From: Serripes groenlandicus
Lineage: Eukaryota; Mollusca; Bivalvia; Cardiida; Cardiidae
Length of the DNA stretch: 64,000 nt
Assembly: GCA_031761405.1 (NCBI GenBank)
Contig: JASEVX010000001.1
Coordinates: forward strand, 40,661,728-40,725,727
Direction of reading: 5' to 3'
Shown: one piece after another, positions 59,416 through 64,000 of the stretch
Position numbering within the stretch: the stretch's first letter is position 1
Layout of the letters: each line of letters starts with the position of its first letter
Made by a program: the position numbers and the translations under genes
The notes under the pieces: model-generated
The model's database searches: none
Told to the model about the DNA's origin: nothing
What the model saw: only the letters and a program-made list of their open reading frames with translations

Positions 59416-62400
59416 AGGGAAGAAGGAATGTTTATTAAACCTTTCCTACATATTTCCCTTTGTTTTATGCAGCAGCTATCAAAGTGATGACTTCTGTTTT
59501 CAGGAGAGTTTTTGGTAAAATTATTTCAATGGATCGGAATATTTGAACAATCTTGGTGGAGGGTCAAGCAAGGAACATTATTAGGTTTGGGCATATTTCC
59601 CGTTTTCTGATGACGCAACAATGAAAGTGCTCGACCTCTGAGACTCAAAACGTTTTAAATGAGATTTTGGTAAAAGTTTTTCATTCGATCTGAATAATTT
59701 GAACAATCTTGGTAGATGATCACATAAGGAACATTTTTAGGATTTGTCATATTTCCCTTTTTCTGATGCCAAAGTGCTTGACTTCTGATATTCAAAGCTT
59801 TTTTGGAGGGTTTGGTATATATGTTTCATCGGATAGGAATCATTTCAACACTTTTGATAGAGGGTCACCCAAGGAACATTATTAGGTTTGGGCATATTTC
59901 TCCTTTAAAGATGATGCAACAATGAAAGTGCTCAATTTCTGATACTAAAAGTGTCTTCAAGAGCATTTTTTGTCAAATTGTTTCAATGGATTGGATTATT
60001 TTGAACATTTTGGTAGAGAGGGTCACACAAGGAACATTATTTTTCTGTTTGTATCATAAATTTCTAATACAATCTTCTTCACCTGAAGGTATTTACAATC
60101 AATGTTTTATATAAATCATATTAACATCGTATTAACCCTTTTCCAACATGCAATAAATCAGCAACAGACAATTTGAACATTTCAAATGTTAAGTTTTAAT
60201 ATAGAGATGAAAACATTGTGGCAAAAGTAGAAATTGATCATTACAAGCATTTACTCCCTTTGCCACAATGTTTTCAAAAAAAGTATTCTGCTGAGGCGTC
60301 AGAAATTGTCTTTTTGTTGGAAAGGGTTATACTTTCCAAATGTTTCATTCTCAAATGTTTTTTCAATTCATACATCTCTTGAAAAATTATATGTGAACTG
60401 TCAAATATGTACTGCATAAGTATTAAGATGTTAAGTCTATGTATATAAAATGTTGTCACTGTCATTGCCATAGTACCAGGATTTAAACTAGAAAATGTAT
60501 TTCATCCGTTTTCCACTGTTTTTAAACTGAATTCTTAATTATATGAGAGAACAAAACCCAATACAAACTGGTTATGAAACCAGATGTCTTTTATGTCTGG
60601 TGTAGTTCATTTTAAATAAAATTTAATAACCTGAATGTCATTGATTACCTGTTAGTATTGCTGTTTTGGATGAATTGTCTGCATGCTTCAGGAAAAATAA
60701 CCTTTAAATATGATCTATATGATAAGTTTACATAAAGATGTTCATGCATGTATGCAGTCTGATCCAAGTTTTCATTATATTTGAGTTTTGAAACCTTCTT
60801 TGGCTTACTAGTAAACAGTACATAGTCAGATCAAAGAACATGGATGTGCAGATTGATCTAGATCTTATGGACTGTTTGCAACTATTCAATTGCTTAAATC
60901 AGTTGGTAGCGACGCGGGCTGTCAATCCAGGGGTTGTGAGTTCGAATCCCGGCTTGGCCAACTTTCTTTCGGACGATTGACAAAAGTCAATACGACCTGC
61001 GTCATTCGTCTTCCACCAATGGGCTTAGTCTATGTGGAAAAGCAGCCAGTTGCTTGGGAAGATTAATGTGTGGAGTACTGGAGTGAGAAAGCCGGGAAAT
61101 GCATGAGTGGGTGAACTGGCTGCCGTGATATAACTGAGAAATTGTTGAAAACGGTGTTAAACTCCAATTAATCAATCAATCAATCAATTGCTTAAAGTGC
61201 AAGATAGTCCCCTTTTCCTTTAATTTTGCAACTATTCAATTGATCAAAGTGCAAGACAGTCACATTTTCCATTAATTGTAATGCTTCACATTTAAAAAAA
61301 TCAGTTTTGAGATGTGTCAAAAGTTTAGAATGCCCTGATGTAGATGATATAAATATGTTCATTGCAGCCTGATCCAAGTTTTCAGTCTATTTGTGTTTTG
61401 AAACCTTCTTTGGCTTACTAGTAAACAGTGCAGAGTCAGATCAAAGAACATGGATGTGCACATTGATCTAGATCTTCTGCACTGTTTGCAACTATTCAAT
61501 TGCCCAAAGTCACCTTTTCCTTTAATTTTGATGCTCCACATTTAAAAAGCAGTTTTGAAACACATCAAAAGATAAGAATTGAAGGTTGATAGTTTATTAG
61601 ACTAGTCTCTAAATGATTGATTTAACAATATCTTGTACAAAGTAATCAAATGCATATTATGTCATGCGAAAAGGGGAGGGGTGAGAGAGAGAGTTCCATA
61701 TTATAAGATGTATATAGTTATTTAATTTAAAAAAGTAATATATAAGTCTTTTGAATGACGACTTCATTGTAAAATGCATAGTGAATCTCCTCGTGGTTTT
61801 TAGGAAATAGACTATAGTTTTATAATTTATTAGACTGACATATTCTATTTTAAGATTCTCAGGTTTTTTTGTTGTTGTTGTTTTGTCCATTTACATGACA
61901 TATTCTATTTTAAGATTCTCAGGTTTTTTTGTTGTTGTTTTGTCCATTTACACATTTTGCATTGACATGTGTTGATATTCTGTGTACATGTAGTTAGGAA
62001 AGTAATGTATCCAATTTAAATGCAAGGATATCACAATAATAAGAAAGGATATACAAGTGTTAATGTTTGTGATATTTACAATAACCTGAAATGTGATTAA
62101 TGAAATGTTTAAGCTCAAAAGGTAGGCATTATACATTTATATATATATAAACAAAATAGTATGTCCAGATTAACAAAGTAAAATTTGTTGGATATGATTA
62201 TCAATTAAGAGAGGTTGTTTCGCACTGTCCACCGATCATGTATTTTGATGGTCTTCATATTTGTTCATCAGCAGGTATATTTGTCTAGAAGGACAATCAT
62301 CCTTGCTCAAATAACATAACAAATTGAAATAATTTCGAGTCGTGTGAGTGTTTGGTTTTTCACTTTCTCATCATATTTCATTTTGTAGGCTTAATGGTGA

Positions 62401-62708
62401 ATGAACTATGCTTGAAGTGTCTTTGAAAACAACTATTGGAGACTTTGTGGGAAAAGGAGAAATTACTCAATCCAATAATTTTCCAATAACGTGTTCAAGT
62501 CTAAATATTTCAAATAAAACTCACAAAGTTTCCATTGTCAGTTTTTTCTTTTTTATACATGAAGTAAACAACTGTAAATAACACAATTAACAACTATTTG
62601 GGACATCTAATAAATTCATGTTAAATGAAACATGTTTTAACTAAATTGTGTTTGTGTTCTATAAATATATTATACATACCAAAGCACCGTATCAAACATC
62701 GCATCCAT
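50722..62708 (-). CDS. P-element-like transposase of the 17.4 kb element, 3 exons, 795 aa
   Basis: Exons 62708-62680, 53994-52702 and 51787-50722 join to 796 codons. The central part matches P/THAP9-type transposases: RRWNPKLISIALGLYIKSPS (res. 301-320), GLVIDEMTIQDDL with D381, YVMLDGASTNRTF with D481, HHLMSSIQDIMHCMKKIRNN in the usual 'PHLIK..RN' place, and DIVENLFCQQRGIRNG with E722. D381, D481 and E722 are the candidate RNase H-fold catalytic residues. Upstream is a Cys cluster (C202, C214, C215, C218). No THAP zinc finger is visible at the N-terminus, where P elements and THAP9 have one. Its 8.7 kb first intron encloses helicase exons 2-5. All reading frame is intact. Confidence 0.85.
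52237..52467. mobile_element. TTAA-CCCTTTCC MITE, reference copy
   Basis: TTAA on both sides. Ends CCCTTTCCCTCATACGAC and 'tatatgaggtaaaggg'; inner inverted pair 'ctgcagcagacgactttg' / 'agccgtctgctgcagagg'; central palindrome 'ggagaaattgctcgttttga' / 'gcaatttctactttcg'. About 230 bp, non-coding. TTAA target use points to a piggyBac- or Kolobok-type transposase in trans. It is in transposase intron 2, back to back with the next copy. Confidence 0.9.
52471..52670. mobile_element. TTAA-CCCTTTCC MITE adjoining the previous copy
   Basis: Its left terminus is lost at the junction. 'atctgcagcagacgtctctg' opposes 'gttgctgctgcagatgcatc', and the right TTAA is intact. Confidence 0.75.
52702..53994 (-). 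CDS. Transposase exon 2
   Basis: Acceptor ATTTACAG, donor TTCAG|GTCAGT. It runs from LSLNYRHSPHSHIQLDHIFN through the Cys cluster and the P-type RRWNPKLI region to the first catalytic Asp and ends HGFTGF. Confidence 0.9.
54183..54421. mobile_element. TTAA-CCCTTTCC MITE, full copy
   Basis: 'ttaaccctttccctcatata' to 'atgagggaaagggttga' (right TTAA mutated). It lies between transposase exon 2 and helicase exon 2, with every inner palindrome present. Confidence 0.85.
54704..55019 (+). CDS. Helicase exon 2
   Basis: Acceptor TTATGTTTTTCAG, donor CAG|GTATGG. It carries KLIKSLSELKKVAVTATTGM, LHHWCGVMDGR and the Walker B segment LVADVLFIDEIGML. Confidence 0.9.
55347..55526. mobile_element. TTAA-CCCTTTCC MITE in helicase intron 2
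   Basis: TTAA at both ends. It ends 40 bp before the exon 3 acceptor. Confidence 0.8.
55567..55695 (+). CDS. Helicase exon 3
   Basis: Acceptor TTTTTGTTTTAG, donor CAG|GTAATA; 43 codons, phase 0 at both ends. Encodes VIVSGDFKQLPPVPNHWYND and ends HHISLKQ. Confidence 0.9.
55764..55967. mobile_element. TTAA-CCCTTTCC MITE, worn, in helicase intron 3
   Basis: 'tttcccccatacgaaacatc', 'ggagaacatttcttattgg' centre and 'gtgttaaaggttaa'. Confidence 0.6.
55988..56107 (-). repeat. SINE type B 3' fragment
   Basis: 'gttttacgcggctttcaact', 'gttcagttatatcacag' and 'ggtactggtccatttatcc', without a head. Confidence 0.6.
56328..56553 (+). CDS. Helicase exon 4
   Basis: Acceptor GATTTCAAG, donor GAAG|GTATGA. 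Encodes VLRQSEADLIAAVHELCDGS, LMLKSLDRPLPDT and LLFGTRFDVNYINQMK. Confidence 0.9.
56814..56998. mobile_element. TTAA-CCCTTTCC MITE with internal deletion, helicase intron 4
   Basis: TTAA ends. The left arm jumps from 'ctctgcagcagac' straight to 'aagcaatttctccttttg'. Confidence 0.8.
57010..57745 (-). repeat. Dispersed repeat and SINE fragment in helicase intron 4
   Basis: 'gggtcatattggccctcttg' at 57726-57745 is the GGGCC..CTTGTT end of the 49.4 kb family, only about 30 bp before the exon 5 acceptor. Upstream units share 'ggatctgcttgtctgattcc' / 'agtgcttgtctgattcaaag'. A plus-strand type C SINE fragment ('gtagaaaagcagccagtttc', 57500-57653) interrupts it. Confidence 0.55.
57773..59415 (+). 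CDS. Helicase exon 5
   Basis: Acceptor ATTTTGTAG. It carries the rest of the helicase core (GDRRLLRHCDAPKTLIL to AVGRCVSKAGLKIVHF) and the whole 400-residue C-terminal extension, ending at TAA 59413-59415. Confidence 0.9.
59480..60060. repeat. Four-unit repeat (about 155 bp) after the helicase stop
   Basis: Units share 'acaaggaacattat' / 'aaggaacattattaggttt', 'gggcatatttc' and 'aatgaaagtgctcgac'. A helicase poly-A signal was not identified with confidence in this area. Confidence 0.6.
60132..60330. mobile_element. TTAA-CCCTTTCC MITE in transposase intron 1
   Basis: 'ttaacccttttccaacatgc' to 'gttggaaagggtta', centre 'ggcaaaagtagaaattgatc'. Confidence 0.75.
60757..61505. repeat. Local duplication split by a SINE
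   Basis: 60757-60897 and 61367-61505 are about 90 percent alike by eye ('gaaaccttctttggcttact', 'agtcagatcaaagaacatgg', 'tttgcaactattcaattgc'). Confidence 0.7.
60899..61183 (+). repeat. tRNA-derived SINE, type C, with 13-bp target duplication
   Basis: TCAATTGCTTAAA flanks it (60886-60898 and 61184-61196). The head 'tcagttggtagcgacgcggg' and 'gagttcgaatccc' (boxes A and B) is followed by 'gcgtcattcgtcttccacca', 'gtggaaaagcagccagttgc' and a (AATC)n tail. Best-preserved type C copy. Confidence 0.85.
61837..61953. repeat. 60-bp tandem duplication
   Basis: 'gacatattctattttaagat' followed by 'tctcaggtttttttgttgtt' occurs twice head to tail. The second unit is one GTT shorter. Confidence 0.8.
61954..62679. 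other. Rest of transposase intron 1, AT-rich
   Basis: A weak MITE core ('gtgggaaaaggagaaattac', about 62440) and nothing else recognised. Confidence 0.4.
62680..62708 (-). CDS. Transposase candidate exon 1
   Basis: Encodes MDAMFDTVL and the first two bases of a Trp codon before donor TG|GTATGT. The phase fits exon 2 (TG|G, then TTA TCC). The frame is open upstream to a TGA without another ATG. Assignment rests on phase, donor and mirror symmetry with the helicase gene. Confidence 0.6.
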
Positions 62709-63107
62709 CCTGGAAATTCTTAAACCGTTGACAGGATCGGATACCTTCCGTTGCTTCCAGAGACCATTTCAATACTTTCCTATCATCATTTTTTTTCTAT
62801 ACCATAATTGACCATGTAGTGTATATTCGGGAATAAAATAATACGATACAGATGTAATAACATCGAAGCTAAAAGACACGGCAACAAAATCTTCGAATGC
62901 TGCGAAGCTGGATATTTTTGATATGACGCGCTCTATAAAAAGAACGTTTTACAATTCTAAAAATAAATATCACGTGACCAAATTTTGTTGGGTTTGTTTT
63001 TAATCATATTTCTTAGGGAAAAAAAAGTTCATAATTTACAATACTGTATTTATTACAATTAATCCGTACGCTTTCAAAAAAAGTATAAACAAATATTTTT
63101 GGATCAT

Positions 63108-63571
63108 GTTTAAAATTCGTCGTTTTAATAATTATCGCTGCGGAATTGTTATTAGTGTGACGTCAGCGCATGGCGGTCGGGAACTCGGCGAATGTCCACA
63201 AATTATGAACAGTTAGCTTAAGAACGCCGGCGTCTTGGTCGGTTGGCAAATTTTGATGTTGTGGATCAGGAGAAAAATCATTTGTGAACCTGTCTCTACC
63301 TGGGACCAGGTCGTTTAAGATATTTTTCTGCGGGAATTATAGCCCGAATCGAGCGAGGGGGTAAAACACCGTTGCACACCTTGTCATTATTATTACACTA
63401 TATGGACGTATAGAGGGGCTATTTATAGTAACACGTGCGGAATTCCCCGTATTATTACGATCATTTTTATCAAAGCGTATAGACAATATAGAGTGACGTT
63501 TTGAGTTTTTTAACGAGGTATTGAGTATTTTTTCCGCATTTTTTGCTGTGATAGAAATTCGGACGCCTGTG
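63108..63571 (-). repeat. Right terminal inverted repeat of the 17.4 kb element
   Basis: Mirror of 46132-46595. The 31-bp block is 63156-63186, GACAAGGTGTGCAACG is the complement of 63370-63385, GTTACTATAAATAG of 63419-63432, and the terminus of 63555-63571. Confidence 0.8.
63156..63186 (-). promoter_or_regulatory. Conserved 31-bp block with CRE-like TGACGTCA, right
   Basis: Partner of the left block, oriented toward the transposase gene, whose ATG lies about 450 bp further in. Confidence 0.55.
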
Positions 63572-63601
63572 GTATAACATCGCTTAGATCGGTAGTACAT
63601 T

Positions 63602-64000
63602 GTCAGGACATCGTAAGAACATTGGCAAAAAGATTAGCAACGGCGGGCGACGGTATAAATTTTTGAACAAGCTCAAATATTTCTGCCGTTGCGCTGCCGG
63701 AGCAAGCAACGGAACTACAACGGCAGTACTCCAGTGTGGCTTCGTTAATGTCGGTAGACACCCTTAATATATCGTCGGCTCTCCGATGGCATCACAGTGT
63801 TACTGTACTGGTACAGATGTGATACGGTAGTCCTGCCAATGTACTTACGATGTACTAGCGTACTTAGCGATATTGCTACGGCCAATTGTGATTTTTCAAA
63901 TACTTTCTCGACGGATCTCCGCCGACTTTCTCGCCGTTGTTAATTATGTGCTCCGGTTAGGTCCCGGCGAGGTACATCGGTAGTGTATGCACAGGGACTT
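63602..64000. other. Right flank, unassigned
   Basis: Slightly richer in GC with several 'gtac' and 'cgg' words. The window ends 'cacagggactt', possibly one arm of another CAGGGAC palindrome. No gene supported. Confidence 0.35.

Larger units (their letters stand above)
46132..63571. mobile_element. 17.4 kb DNA transposon with P-like transposase and PIF1-type helicase
   Basis: Long inverted termini (about 460 bp) begin CACAGGCGTCCGAATTT at 46132 and mirror it at 63571. Inside are two convergent, reciprocally nested genes: a PIF1-type helicase (plus strand) that starts beside the left terminus and a P-element-like transposase (minus strand) that starts facing the right terminus. P elements make 8-bp target duplications. 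The flanks (AGTAAAAG and GTATAACA) do not match, so the exact ends or the duplication are unresolved. Many MITE and SINE fragments and a minisatellite have landed in its introns. Confidence 0.75.

Noticed and set aside
63337..63600. 87-codon minus-strand frame at the right end
   Set aside because: It lies within the inverted terminal repeat and its counterpart on the left is not open.

Overview
The window looks like genomic DNA of a mollusc, most probably a bivalve. It is AT-rich, its genes have spliced exons with GT..AG borders, it carries nuclear tRNA and U6 genes, and it is packed with tRNA-derived SINEs, small TTAA-flanked and palindromic elements and minisatellites of the kind abundant in bivalve genomes. 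The phylum is inferred from repeat style and is not proven. There are no operons, phage or CRISPR.

Layout. (1) 1-6 kb: degenerate repeats, a 0.5 kb foldback element, a dead Tc1-like element and a TTAA-flanked MITE. (2) 6.0-28.5 kb, minus strand: one calmodulin-like EF-hand gene in six exons. Its introns hold a tRNA-Ile gene, a tRNA-Leu gene and a U6 snRNA gene on the opposite strand, a hAT-like element and a 4 kb minisatellite. (3) 28.6-41 kb: no protein gene seen; MITEs of one TTAA-CCCTTTCC family, several SINE families and a 43-bp minisatellite. (4) 41.0-43.2 kb: a PIF/Harbinger derivative nested inside an older TTAA-flanked element. (5) 43.5-45.9 kb: a minisatellite that was hit by a 666-bp inverted-repeat element whose interior is a CATCGTG-type simple repeat. 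(6) 46.1-63.6 kb: the main find, a 17.4 kb two-gene DNA transposon. (7) 63.6-64 kb: nothing recognised.

The 17.4 kb element is bounded by diverged terminal inverted repeats of about 460 bp that share a perfect 31-bp block containing a CRE-like site. Next to the left repeat starts a PIF1-type helicase gene (plus strand, 5 exons, 800 aa). Facing the right repeat starts a P-element-like transposase gene (minus strand, 3 exons, 795 aa, with D, D and E catalytic candidates). Each gene has a tiny first exon and an intron of about 8-9 kb, and the body of each gene lies inside the first intron of the other. Both reading frames are complete after splicing. Almost every intron has been invaded by MITEs, which suggests either a domesticated pair or an old copy whose coding exons have been spared.

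All gene models were built by eye from splice signals, reading phase and protein motifs. No database search was possible.
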